Origin: Bacillota bacterium
GTDB taxonomy: Bacteria > Bacillota_I > Bacilli_A > Erysipelotrichales > Erysipelotrichaceae
DNA length: 33,108 bases
Assembly (NCBI GenBank): GCA_023426935.1
Contig: JAEZBR010000009.1
Location: forward strand, 1 to 33,108
Direction: 5' to 3'
The position numbers and the translations under genes are program-made. The notes beneath the pieces were generated by a model that saw only the letters and a list, made by a program, of their open reading frames with translations, did no database searches and was not told the origin of the DNA. How positions within the stretch are numbered: position 1 is the first letter of the stretch; every line of letters starts with the position of its first letter. This document shows, one piece after another, positions 1-7,942 of this stretch.

Positions 1-1
1 G

Positions 2-469
2 ACCAGGACTAGAGCTCAATTAGTTTGTGAGAAAGCTTTGGCAGAGTATTCCCGGCAAGTAGGCTTACCGCAATATTTAAAATTAGGAATTGGGGAAGAA
101 AAAACGGGAGGCCGGGATAAAGATTCCGTAATTGCCGATATGTTTGAGGCAATGTTAGGAGCAATTTATTGTGATGCCGGATTTGAAGGCGCCAGTATTT
201 TGCTGGATAAAGTAATTACGCCGATTTTGGAACATCCGGAAACGACCGGTATGATTGACTATAAAAGTAAATTACAGGAATATGTTCAGGCGGATTATCG
301 GGAAGGTGTTCAGTATCATTTGGCTGAAACTAAAGGCACTAGCAATAATCCGACCTTCAAAGTCGAAGCAATCGTCGATAAAGTAGTCTGGGGTGTAGGA
401 ATCGGTGCAAGCAAGAAAAAAGCCGCCCAAGAGGCCGCTAAGGATGCTTTATCTAAAATTGCCCGTTAG
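2..469 (+). CDS. rnc: Ribonuclease III, C-terminal part (5' end outside window)
   Basis: RNase III cleaves double-stranded RNA, notably rRNA precursors. The frame is open from base 2, so the start lies upstream of the window. The visible 155 residues hold the end of the catalytic domain, with the family segment MFEAMLGAIYCDAGFE, whose Glu matches the conserved metal-binding Glu. A double-stranded RNA-binding domain follows (from about DYKSKLQEY to the end), including the SKKKAAQEAA helix typical of the fold. It ends in TAG. No clear hairpin terminator follows; the next gene has its own promoter 8 bases after the stop. A TTG at 38 could be taken for a start, but that would cut the catalytic domain, and the reading frame upstream of it matches the family. 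Confidence 0.93.
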   Translation, partial: TRTRAQLVCEKALAEYSRQVGLPQYLKLGIGEEKTGGRDKDSVIADMFEAMLGAIYCDAGFEGASILLDKVITPILEHPETTGMIDYKSKLQEYVQADYREGVQYHLAETKGTSNNPTFKVEAIVDKVVWGVGIGASKKKAAQEAAKDALSKIAR

Positions 470-476
470 GACTCAA

Positions 477-505
477 TTGACTTTAATTTGTTAGTTGCAT
501 ATAAT
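477..505 (+). promoter_or_regulatory. Sigma-A-type promoter for yceD-rpmF
   Basis: The -35 box is TTGACT (477-482) and the -10 box is a perfect TATAAT (500-505), with a 17-base spacer. It begins 8 bases after the rnc stop, and predicted transcription would start about 20 bases before the yceD start. Confidence 0.8.
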
Positions 506-534
506 ATTAACGCTTATGTAAGGTGGTGTTAAAG

Positions 535-1044
535 GTGCAGTGGTCATTATCCGATTTACTTAATTTACCTAACGGCCACTTGGAATTCACGGAAGAGATG
601 AATTTCAAACCTGAAGATCTGGTACGGTTTAAAAGAATCCGCAACATTACCAAGGCTTCAGTAGCGGGAAGTGGGCATTATGAGCCTTCCCAGAATCGGC
701 TTTATCTTAATCTGAATATTCAGGGCGAAATGATTGTGCCTTGTGATATTACGTTAGAAGATGTTACCTTGCCGTTTTCAACCACAGAAGATGTCGTTTA
801 TTCTTTAGTTGAAGACAGTGATCCGGATATCTATCCTAGCGTTAACGGAGTGGTTGATACCTTACCAACCGTGTTACAACTTATTTATCTGGAGATACCT
901 CTGAAAGTTGTAAAAGAAGGGATAGTAGATTATCCCAAGGGTGAGAATTGGGAAGTTGTTAAGGAAGAAGATTATGAAAAATCCCGCAAGGAACAACCTG
1001 ATTCGCGTTTAGAAAAGTTGAAAGATTATATCCCGAAAGACTAG
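535..1044 (+). CDS. yceD: YceD/DUF177 family protein
   Basis: Small protein of the YceD (DUF177) family, which is almost always encoded just before rpmF. In plants and bacteria the family is linked to 23S rRNA or large-subunit maturation, but its mechanism is unclear. In-frame GTG codons at 523 and 526 are possible starts. I prefer GTG at 535 because AAGGTGG (520-526) is a good ribosome binding site at the right distance only for 535, and because the resulting start MQWSLSDLLN resembles the family's usual MKWSL-type beginning. That gives 169 residues. The C-terminal half has the expected conserved acidic patch and ends Lys/Asp-rich. The rpmF gene begins 14 bases downstream, so the two are co-transcribed. 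Confidence 0.87.
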   Translation: MQWSLSDLLNLPNGHLEFTEEMNFKPEDLVRFKRIRNITKASVAGSGHYEPSQNRLYLNLNIQGEMIVPCDITLEDVTLPFSTTEDVVYSLVEDSDPDIYPSVNGVVDTLPTVLQLIYLEIPLKVVKEGIVDYPKGENWEVVKEEDYEKSRKEQPDSRLEKLKDYIPKD

Positions 1045-1058
1045 GAGGTGCTTTCAGA

Positions 1059-1208
1059 ATGGCGGTTCAACAGAGAAGAGTATCCAAGACCCGGAAGGCG
1101 AAACGGAGAACTCACTACAAGTTAACAGCTCCGACACTGGTAAAATGTGCTTCATGTGGGGAATACAAACTCCCTCATCATGCTTGCCCAGCCTGCGGCG
1201 CCAAATAA
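1059..1208 (+). CDS. rpmF: 50S ribosomal protein L32 (zinc-ribbon form)
   Basis: Structural protein of the large ribosomal subunit, 49 residues. It starts MAVQQRRVSKTRKAKRRTHY, the typical L32 opening, and has a basic N-terminal half. The C-terminal half carries a four-Cys zinc ribbon: CASC at residues 30-33 and CPAC at 43-46. This is the zinc-binding form; the zinc-independent paralogue made under zinc starvation in some Firmicutes lacks these Cys residues. A strong ribosome binding site, AGGAGGTG, lies at 1043-1050. It follows yceD closely and ends in a hairpin terminator that overlaps the stop codon. Confidence 0.96.
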   Translation: MAVQQRRVSKTRKAKRRTHYKLTAPTLVKCASCGEYKLPHHACPACGAK

Positions 1209-1228
1209 AGCGAGTAATCGCTTTTTTT
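1207..1228 (+). terminator. Rho-independent terminator of yceD-rpmF
   Basis: The stem AAAGCGA (1207-1213) pairs with TCGCTTT (1218-1224) around a GTAA loop and runs into a T tract to 1228. It overlaps the last bases of the rpmF stop codon. Confidence 0.85.
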
Positions 1229-1233
1229 GTGCC

Positions 1234-1262
1234 TTGAATATCCTTAGATTATTAGTTATAAT
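1234..1262 (+). promoter_or_regulatory. Sigma-A-type promoter for the ferredoxin gene
   Basis: TTGAAT (1234-1239) and a perfect TATAAT (1257-1262) are separated by 17 bases. It lies directly after the rpmF terminator and gives a short leader before the ferredoxin ribosome binding site (AAAAAGGAG, 1271-1279). Confidence 0.82.
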
Positions 1263-1286
1263 TATTTCGTAAAAAGGAGCGTAAAA

Positions 1287-1463
1287 ATGCCAGTTACAGT
1301 AAATAAGGATCTTTGCATCGGTTGTGGTGCTTGCGAAGGAAATTGTCCGGTTCAAGCAATCGCGCTTGGCGCGGATGGCAAAGCAGAATGCGATAAATCC
1401 AAATGCATCGATTGTCTAAGTTGCGTTGGAAATTGCCCGGTTCAAGCAATCACTCAGGACTAA
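1287..1463 (+). CDS. 2[4Fe-4S] ferredoxin, clostridial type
   Basis: Small soluble electron carrier of 58 residues with two four-iron clusters. Both cluster motifs are complete: CIGCGACEGNCP (from residue 10) and CIDCLSCVGNCP (from residue 40). The two halves are clear internal repeats, each ending CPVQAI. It has its own promoter and is followed at once by a hairpin terminator, so it is probably transcribed alone. Its likely partners are oxidoreductases of anaerobic metabolism. The next gene is the radical-SAM enzyme miaB, which needs low-potential electrons, so a supply role is possible but not shown. Confidence 0.95.
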   Translation: MPVTVNKDLCIGCGACEGNCPVQAIALGADGKAECDKSKCIDCLSCVGNCPVQAITQD

Positions 1464-1471
1464 GCAGAAAC

Positions 1472-1496
1472 AGCCAAGTAATACTTGGCTTTCTTT
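1472..1496 (+). terminator. Hairpin terminator after ferredoxin, abutting the miaB start
   Basis: The perfect 8-bp stem AGCCAAGT (1472-1479) / ACTTGGCT (1483-1490) has a 3-base loop and is followed by TTCTTT (1491-1496). The miaB ATG begins at the very next base, 1497. It probably ends the ferredoxin transcript; it could also act as an attenuator or sit in the miaB leader. Confidence 0.75.
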
Positions 1497-2927
1497 ATGA
1501 AAGAAACCTTTAAGTTACCAAATCTCTCCTTAGCTAAGAAACGCAATCATCAGGAAACGATTATCGATCGGGAAGGAATAAAACTTCCTGATTATCTCAA
1601 AACGCTGGGGATAGATCACAAATACTATTTACAAAACTATGGCTGCCAAGCCAATTTTCATGATGGGGAGATCTTTGCGGGAATTTTGGAAGAAATGGGT
1701 TATACTGTAACGGATCAAGTTTCTAAAGCTGATTTAATCATCCTCAATACCTGTGCAATCCGGGAGAATGCCGAAGATAAAGTGTTTGGAAATATCGGCG
1801 AATTGAAGATATTAAAGAAGAACAATCCAGAATTAATCATTGCGATTGGCGGTTGCATGATGCAAGAACCAAGCAGTGTCAAACGGGTATATGATAAATA
1901 CCCCCAGATTGATTTAATCTTCGGCGTACATCAAATTACTAAATTACCTTATTTATTATATGAAGTGATGAAATCTAAGGAAAGAATGATTGAAGTAACT
2001 TCGGAACCAGGTATCATCAATGAGAACCTTCCGATGCATCGTGACTATCAATATAAAGCGTTCGTCAGTATTATGGACGGATGTAATAATTTCTGTACTT
2101 ATTGCATTGTCCCATATACCAGAGGGAAACAACGCAGTAGATTGATGAAAGATATTCTTGAAGAAGTCGAGCAATTAGCTAAAGAAGGTTATAAAGAAGT
2201 TACCTTGTTGGGACAAAACGTTAATTCTTATGGTTTGGATCTGCCTGACGGAGAAAATTTTGCGACCTTATTGAAAGAAGTAGCGAAAACAAATATTCCG
2301 CGAATCCGCTTTATGACTTCGAATCCTTGGGACTTCTCCGATCAAATTGTTGAAGCAATCGGAAGTTCAAATAAGATTATGCCGTTTATTCATCTGCCGG
2401 TTCAATCCGGTTCTGATCGGATTTTGAAACTAATGGGCAGGCATCATACCAAAGAAGAATACTTAAAACTGTTTGAAAAGTTGAAGAAAGTAAAACCCAA
2501 TGCCGCGTTTTCAACTGATCTGATTGTCGGTTTTCCCGGCGAAACGGAAGAAGATTTTAAGGAAACTTTGGATCTTTATGACCGCTGTCAGTTTAATTCC
2601 GCTTACACCTTTGCGTATTCGCCAAGAGTTGGAACGCCAGCGAGTAAATTTACTGATCAGATAAGTCCGGAAGTTAAAAAAGATCGTTTAGCCCGCTTAA
2701 ACCAAAAAGCTAGTTATTGGGCTAAGTATCAACGTAGTAAGTATCTAGGGACAACGGTTGAAGTTTTAGCGGAAGGACCTTCGAAAAGGAACCCGAAGAT
2801 TTGGTCCGGTTATACGCCACAGATGGATTTAGTTAATTTTGTTCCCTTGAATCCAAACCCTGGAGATCTGGTAAATGTACAGGTTTCCGAGGTAAAAAGT
2901 TGGACATTGGACGGTAAACAGGTATAA
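1497..2927 (+). CDS. miaB: tRNA-2-methylthio-N6-dimethylallyladenosine synthase MiaB
   Basis: Radical-SAM methylthiotransferase that adds a methylthio group to i6A37 in tRNAs reading UNN codons. With ATG 1497 it has 476 residues. Domains in order: a short N-terminal extension; the UPF0004 domain with its three cluster Cys (in QNYGCQAN, NTCAIREN and IGGCMMQ); the radical-SAM core with CNNFCTYC (CxxxCxxC); and a C-terminal TRAM domain of about 65 residues. A TTG at 1485 in the same frame lies inside the terminator hairpin and is an unlikely start. No Shine-Dalgarno sequence precedes ATG 1497 and no promoter is evident between the hairpin and the gene, which is odd. It is the MiaB rather than the MtaB type because of the N-terminal extension and the CAIRENAE motif; a separate mtaB lies at 16274. 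Confidence 0.93.
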   Translation: MKETFKLPNLSLAKKRNHQETIIDREGIKLPDYLKTLGIDHKYYLQNYGCQANFHDGEIFAGILEEMGYTVTDQVSKADLIILNTCAIRENAEDKVFGNIGELKILKKNNPELIIAIGGCMMQEPSSVKRVYDKYPQIDLIFGVHQITKLPYLLYEVMKSKERMIEVTSEPGIINENLPMHRDYQYKAFVSIMDGCNNFCTYCIVPYTRGKQRSRLMKDILEEVEQLAKEGYKEVTLLGQNVNSYGLDLPDGENFATLLKEVAKTNIPRIRFMTSNPWDFSDQIVEAIGSSNKIMPFIHLPVQSGSDRILKLMGRHHTKEEYLKLFEKLKKVKPNAAFSTDLIVGFPGETEEDFKETLDLYDRCQFNSAYTFAYSPRVGTPASKFTDQISPEVKKDRLARLNQKASYWAKYQRSKYLGTTVEVLAEGPSKRNPKIWSGYTPQMDLVNFVPLNPNPGDLVNVQVSEVKSWTLDGKQV

Positions 2928-2928
2928 T
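2901..2928 (+). promoter_or_regulatory. Promoter overlapping the end of miaB, for the rnjB operon
   Basis: TGGACA (2901-2906, 5 of 6 matches to the consensus) and a perfect TATAAT (2923-2928) have a 16-base spacer. The -10 box contains the miaB stop codon. Transcription would start near 2935, about 40 bases before rnjB. Confidence 0.65.
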
Positions 2929-2977
2929 TTAAGTAATGATAAATTGAATCAAAAAACAATAGAGAGGATGGCTTAAA

Positions 2978-4666
2978 ATGAGTGAAGTTAAAATTTATGC
3001 TTTAGGAGGCTTAGACGAGTCTGGACGAAATATGTATTGCGTCGAGACCGAGGATGGAATAATTGCGATTGAATGCGGGATCAAATATCCGGATACCAAT
3101 CAATTGGGGATTGAGATTATCGTTCCTGATTTTACTTATATCGTTCAAAATCAGAATCGTTTCAAAGGAATTATTATTACCCATGCCCATGACGATGTTA
3201 TGGCCGCTTTGCCATATTTATTAAAGCAAGTTAATGTACCGATTTATACGACACCGTTGACCGCGGAATTAATTACGAATATGGTTCAAAAGGCGGGTCT
3301 AAGGAATGTTCAGATTCACCGGATTCCCCGCAATGGCGAATTTACGATTGGTAAGACAAAAGTTAAATCTTTTGGGACGACCCATTCCATCGCCGATTCA
3401 TTTGGCGTAGCCATCAGTACTCCAGAAGGTTATGTTGTTTATAGCGGAGAGTTTATTATCGATAATGATTCTCGGGATCCTTACTATCAATGTGATATTT
3501 CCGTCTTATCGGAGATTGGTAAACAAGGAGTATTATGCTTGATGACCGAATCGGGTCTGGCCGGAAGAGTAGGTTATACGGCTCCTAGTCACCGCATAAC
3601 TAGTTTAATTGAACCGACAATGTCCCAGGCCGAAGGACGAATTATTATTTCCGCTTATCATCAGAATCTTTTTAGAATCAAAGAAATCATGCAACTGGCC
3701 GCGAAATTGAATAAGCGGGTATTTATCTACGATGATGAATTAAAAGAAATGATCAGACTCAATGAAAAATTAGGTTATTATCGGATTCCAATCGGGGTTG
3801 AATTACCTAAGAGTCAGTTCAATAATAACTTGGAAGATATCATTATTTTAGTTACCGGTTCCGGTCATAAAGTGTTTAGAACGATGAATCGGATTGCGAT
3901 GAAGGAAGATAGTTTAGTCGAACTAAAACCTACCGACACGATTATTATTGCTTCTCCAATCGTACCTGGTACCGAAGTTGAAGCCGGAATTATGGAGAAT
4001 GAGCTTTATAAGGAAGATATGAATATTCTCGCATTGAATTCTCACAATGTTTTATCGATGCATGCTTCCAGTGAAGATCTCAAGATGTTCCAGTATTTAA
4101 TGAAACCGAAGTATTATTTACCGATTAAAGGTGAGTATCGTCATCTGATGGATAATGCCCATCTGGGCACTGAAATGGGTATGACCCCCGATAAGATTTT
4201 ATTGTTGGATAATGGTCAAGTCGCTAAATTTGTTAACGGCGTTTTAAAATCTTGCACCGCTGAATTTAAGTCGGAAGATATTTTAATCGATGGCGATGAG
4301 AACCTCGATGTGACCGGATTCGTTTTAAAAGACCGGGAAGCGCTATCGACTGATGGTGTGATTGTGATTGGAATCGTCTGCGATTTCGAAACGAAAAAGA
4401 TCATCGGCGGACCCGATGTGCAGTCCCGTGGTGTGTTCTATCTGAAAGATGCGGATTATATCGTTAAGAATATTGCCGATCTTATCTCCGATGTCATTAA
4501 TACGAATGTTAAAAACGGAACTTATGATAACATTGCCGTTAGACAGGAAGCTAGAGAAAAGATTCAAAGATATGTTTTAAAAGAGACTGGTAAACGACCA
4601 ATGATCCTTCCGGCAATTATTGAGATTCATGCGACCAAGGAGCAGCTGGTCAATGACCAAAACTAA
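2978..4666 (+). CDS. rnjB: RNase J family protein, J2-like with degenerate active site
   Basis: RNase J proteins are metallo-beta-lactamase/beta-CASP nucleases of mRNA turnover and rRNA processing; J1 and J2 form a complex in Bacillus. This 562-residue protein has the full layout: an N-terminal beta-lactamase part, a beta-CASP insert, and a C-terminal domain of about 110 residues. Several metal ligands are changed. The HxHxDH motif reads HAHDDV (residues 69-74), so the last His is Val. The Asp of the TGDF motif is Glu158 (SGEF). The His of the PVHGEYR motif is Lys384 (PIKGEYR). His136 (THSI) is kept. This pattern fits the RNase J2 branch, and the position before ftsK/spoIIIE matches Bacillus rnjB. 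It probably acts as a weak or structural partner of a J1 encoded elsewhere. The ribosome binding site is AGAGGATG, and the gene overlaps ftsK by 14 nt. Confidence 0.85.
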   Translation: MSEVKIYALGGLDESGRNMYCVETEDGIIAIECGIKYPDTNQLGIEIIVPDFTYIVQNQNRFKGIIITHAHDDVMAALPYLLKQVNVPIYTTPLTAELITNMVQKAGLRNVQIHRIPRNGEFTIGKTKVKSFGTTHSIADSFGVAISTPEGYVVYSGEFIIDNDSRDPYYQCDISVLSEIGKQGVLCLMTESGLAGRVGYTAPSHRITSLIEPTMSQAEGRIIISAYHQNLFRIKEIMQLAAKLNKRVFIYDDELKEMIRLNEKLGYYRIPIGVELPKSQFNNNLEDIIILVTGSGHKVFRTMNRIAMKEDSLVELKPTDTIIIASPIVPGTEVEAGIMENELYKEDMNILALNSHNVLSMHASSEDLKMFQYLMKPKYYLPIKGEYRHLMDNAHLGTEMGMTPDKILLLDNGQVAKFVNGVLKSCTAEFKSEDILIDGDENLDVTGFVLKDREALSTDGVIVIGIVCDFETKKIIGGPDVQSRGVFYLKDADYIVKNIADLISDVINTNVKNGTYDNIAVRQEAREKIQRYVLKETGKRPMILPAIIEIHATKEQLVNDQN

Positions 4667-6920
4667 ACGTCGGAAGAATACTTCGCTTAAAGAAAGTGAT
4701 TATTCACAAGCGATAACAATCGATATTGTCTGTGTTATTCTGATCACGATTTCTTTAATCGCTATCTTTGAGGCCGGTGTGTTGGGAAAGTATCTTTCCC
4801 GGCTAGTCATGTTTTTATTCGGCCGGATTTACTTAGGAATCTTTATTTTAATCATTCTGATGGGGGTTTGGATCTTATTTAGATCTAGGGTCCCTAAACT
4901 TAGTTGGCGGATTCGCATCGGAATAATCCTATTGGTTTCAGCCATTTTGATTCTATGTGCTTTACCTAAGGACTTAAGTGTCGGTCAAAGCGCTTATCTC
5001 GGTTTCATTGCGAAGACTTCCGAAATCTTTTCCGGTGCCCAGGTTGATCCTCAAGGTGGCTGGATCGGCTGTTTGTTATATTATTTAACCTCGACTTTGG
5101 CGGCCTATCAAGGTTCTTGGATTATCGCCATCGCCTTGATTCTAGTCGCGATTATTCTCTTAGTCGACCGAAAATATTTTGCGCTATTCAAAGAGAAGAT
5201 TCAAGGATTTGGACATAAAGCTAAAGATAAGGTTTCTCAAACGGTTTCAAAATTTCCGTCTAAGCCGGAAACTAAGGAGCCAATCATTGATATCGTCAAT
5301 GATCAGAAACCCCAATTGATCACCATCGAACAGCCTAAACCGGTGGAAGAAACGCCGATTAACTTTATTAATTTGCCCAACGATGATAATTCTTCACAGG
5401 GCAGTTATGTTTTAAGCGAGAATGAAAGTAAACGAACCGTTAAGAAAGTTAAAGAAGCTTCCTATAGTGACTATCTGAATTACAAACTGCCGAATATTGG
5501 TCGGATGTTGGAACAGGTTGCTTCCAAACATAACAATATCAATGAAAAAACGGCCAAGGAAAAGGGGCAGCGACTGATTGAAGTTTTAAGTCAGTTCTCA
5601 ATTCCGGCAGAACTTATCGATACTTATATCGGACCCTCCGTTACCAAATTCGTGATCCGACCGGAAGCGAGTATCAATGTGAATCGAATTGTTAATATTC
5701 AGGATAATATCAAAATGGAACTTGCGGCTAAGTCAATTCGAATCGAAGCTCCGATTCCGGGAATGCGAGGCGTTGGCATCGAAATCCCTAACGTTCAGAC
5801 GACTCCGGTCAGAATGCGGGATATTCTGCAACGGTTACCGGCTAAACTTGAAGAGGTTAAACTTTTAGTAGTCTTGGGAAAAGATTTGTTTGATGATCCG
5901 GTCTTCTGTGATTTGGATAAAATGCCACACTTACTAGTTGCCGGGGCAACCGGTTCGGGTAAATCGGTATGCATGAATGCGATTATCTGTTCGTTACTCT
6001 TGAGAAATAACCCGGCAGAATTAAAACTCTGCTTAATCGATCCGAAAAAGGTCGAATTTAATCGATATCAGAATATTCCTCATCTGATTTGCCCGGTAAT
6101 TGACGATGCGAAGAAAGCGGCCAGAGTTTTACAGGCGGTTGTCAAGAAGATGGAAGGGCGATACGATGTTTTCGCAAAAGCCGGGGTTACAAATCTAAAA
6201 GAATATAATTCATATATCGTAGCTCATCCAGAATTTAACTTACGAACGATGCCTTATATCGTAGTAATTATAGATGAGTTGGCGGATTTAATGACTGTTT
6301 CCGGCAAAGAAGTTGAGACCAGTATTCAAAGAATTACGCAATTGGCTCGAGCTGCCGGCATCCATTTGGTTGTCGCCACTCAACGCCCAAGCACCGACGT
6401 TATTACTGGTTTGATTAAAGCAAACATTCCTTCTAGGATCTCTTTTGCGGTTACCAATGGCATTGATTCCCGCGTTATTCTAGATCAGACCGGTGCCGAG
6501 AATCTTTTAGGAAACGGCGATATGCTATATAAACCTCAGGGAGTTTCACCTAAACGGTTACAGGGAGTCTTTGTGACCAATAAAGAGATCGAGAATATCA
6601 CCAGCTATGTATCCAGCGAAGCTAAGCCTTTCTATGAAGATGATATCTATTCAGCGGCTATTACGATGACTGATTCCCAAGGTGATGGTTATACTGATCC
6701 CAAAGAAGAGGATCCGATGTATTCCGAAGTTGTAAAATTTGTAATCGCCGGTCAAAAAGCGAGCACGTCCTTAATACAGAGAAAGTTCGGCTTAGGTTAT
6801 AACCGGGCCGCGAGGATTGTGGATATGATGGAACAGAAAGGGGTTGTCGGACCCGCCAACGGGTCTAAACCTCGGGAAGTATTCATCAAAGCGGAGGTTG
6901 GAAATGAAAAAAACAATTAA
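4653..6920 (+). CDS. ftsK: DNA translocase FtsK/SpoIIIE
   Basis: Membrane-anchored ATP-driven DNA pump that clears chromosomes from the division septum. ATG 4653 is chosen because AAGGAG (4637-4642) precedes it and upstream frames give no family match; this gives 755 residues. The N-terminal 175 residues hold four or five hydrophobic segments (about 20-40, 52-75, 87-105, 138-172). A charged linker to about residue 300 follows, then the RecA-like motor: Walker A GATGSGKS (431-438), Walker B VVIIDELADLM, and the family segment VATQRPSTDVITGLIKANIP. The C-terminal gamma winged helix (about the last 70 residues, with KASTSLIQRKFGLGYNRAAR) reads orienting DNA motifs. It overlaps rnjB by 14 nt and the lipoprotein gene by 17 nt. 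The tepA gene found between rnjB and spoIIIE in Bacillus is absent. Confidence 0.95.
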   Translation: MTKTKRRKNTSLKESDYSQAITIDIVCVILITISLIAIFEAGVLGKYLSRLVMFLFGRIYLGIFILIILMGVWILFRSRVPKLSWRIRIGIILLVSAILILCALPKDLSVGQSAYLGFIAKTSEIFSGAQVDPQGGWIGCLLYYLTSTLAAYQGSWIIAIALILVAIILLVDRKYFALFKEKIQGFGHKAKDKVSQTVSKFPSKPETKEPIIDIVNDQKPQLITIEQPKPVEETPINFINLPNDDNSSQGSYVLSENESKRTVKKVKEASYSDYLNYKLPNIGRMLEQVASKHNNINEKTAKEKGQRLIEVLSQFSIPAELIDTYIGPSVTKFVIRPEASINVNRIVNIQDNIKMELAAKSIRIEAPIPGMRGVGIEIPNVQTTPVRMRDILQRLPAKLEEVKLLVVLGKDLFDDPVFCDLDKMPHLLVAGATGSGKSVCMNAIICSLLLRNNPAELKLCLIDPKKVEFNRYQNIPHLICPVIDDAKKAARVLQAVVKKMEGRYDVFAKAGVTNLKEYNSYIVAHPEFNLRTMPYIVVIIDELADLMTVSGKEVETSIQRITQLARAAGIHLVVATQRPSTDVITGLIKANIPSRISFAVTNGIDSRVILDQTGAENLLGNGDMLYKPQGVSPKRLQGVFVTNKEIENITSYVSSEAKPFYEDDIYSAAITMTDSQGDGYTDPKEEDPMYSEVVKFVIAGQKASTSLIQRKFGLGYNRAARIVDMMEQKGVVGPANGSKPREVFIKAEVGNEKNN

Positions 6921-7935
6921 GATTTTTATTATATTGGGCTTGATTCTTAGTTTATTTAGTTGTAGCAACCGTTCGACCGAGACTAAAGCTGAAATTATTT
7001 ATTTCTTAAACTATTCCGGTTCTTCATTGACGGAATATCAATCTTTGATTAAGAATTGCTTGGAGAATTACACTAAAGAGAATAATCGGACCATTTCGAC
7101 TTTTAAACTGACCGGGAGCTCTCAACAGAGTTTTAAGAATTCTCTGGATTTGGCGGTTAAAGCCGGGGCTAAACTAATCGTTTTAACTTCAGATTTTTCG
7201 GAAGTTTTATTAGCGACCCATGAGCAATATCCTGATCTATCCTTTTTGTTAATTGACCAGAGTTTAACCGATGAACAGATTGGTAAGGTCCAGAATATTT
7301 TTACCGTCAGTTTTAATTATTATGAACTAGGTTATTTATCCGGTTATCTGATTCCTTATCAAGGGATTACGAAGGTTGGTTTCTTAGATGAGAGCGAGGA
7401 TCAAAGAAGTTTGGACTTCGTTAACGGGTTCGCGAATGGATTATCGAAAGGTTCTCTAGATCTTTCTCAAAGTTCAGAACTTGATTATTATGCAGTCAGC
7501 AATAAGAACTCAAGTGACCTGAGTAAGATTATTTACCAGCAAATCTTAACCAGTTTCGATACCATAACTTATTTCGGTGACGGAACGGTTTCCGCGCTGG
7601 AAACTTTTGCCCAACAATCCGGCATTAAGTTTGTCGGTACCGGTTATAGTTCCAGCAGTTTAGTATATTATTACGCCTATACTGATTATCAGAAGCTGAT
7701 TGATTTGGTGTTAGAGGCATATGTCCGTAAAGTAGTAAAACAGACTAATTATGTCTATGGGTATACCGATAAAGTACTCTATATTAACTATACTGCCGGT
7801 ACCATTGCGAATCCGGCCTTGATTGCTTACCAAAAGTTGGAGGCTTCTCTTAATGATTCTTCAATCACGATCGAGACGAATAGCGTAGCTTTAAGCGCGA
7901 TATCTTTACCTTCCGTGACCTTCAAAATAAACTAA
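6904..7935 (+). CDS. BMP-family (PnrA/Med-like) substrate-binding lipoprotein
   Basis: Probable extracellular lipoprotein of 343 residues in the basic membrane protein family, whose known members bind nucleosides for ABC transporters. ATG 6904 has GGAGG at 6893-6897; the longer upstream frame would run against ftsK and lose the signal peptide. Residues 1-19 form a lipoprotein signal ending LSLFSC, with Cys20 as the lipidated residue. The rest resembles a type 1 periplasmic-binding fold: alternating hydrophobic strands such as AKLIVLTSDFSE and SFLLIDQ, the segment YYELGYLSGYLIPYQGITKVGFL, and a second lobe with FDTITYFGDGTVSAL. Sequence conservation is moderate. In Listeria and some Bacillus, a BMP lipoprotein and its ABC transporter lie between spoIIIE and the ymfF/ymfH pair; here the ATPase and permease genes are missing. 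Confidence 0.78.
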   Translation: MKKTIKIFIILGLILSLFSCSNRSTETKAEIIYFLNYSGSSLTEYQSLIKNCLENYTKENNRTISTFKLTGSSQQSFKNSLDLAVKAGAKLIVLTSDFSEVLLATHEQYPDLSFLLIDQSLTDEQIGKVQNIFTVSFNYYELGYLSGYLIPYQGITKVGFLDESEDQRSLDFVNGFANGLSKGSLDLSQSSELDYYAVSNKNSSDLSKIIYQQILTSFDTITYFGDGTVSALETFAQQSGIKFVGTGYSSSSLVYYYAYTDYQKLIDLVLEAYVRKVVKQTNYVYGYTDKVLYINYTAGTIANPALIAYQKLEASLNDSSITIETNSVALSAISLPSVTFKIN

Positions 7936-7942
7936 GGAAATT

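Noticed and set aside
1152..1355. 67-codon minus-strand ORF across rpmF, its terminator and the ferredoxin gene
   Set aside because: It is antisense to two well-supported short genes and has no ribosome binding site or family resemblance.
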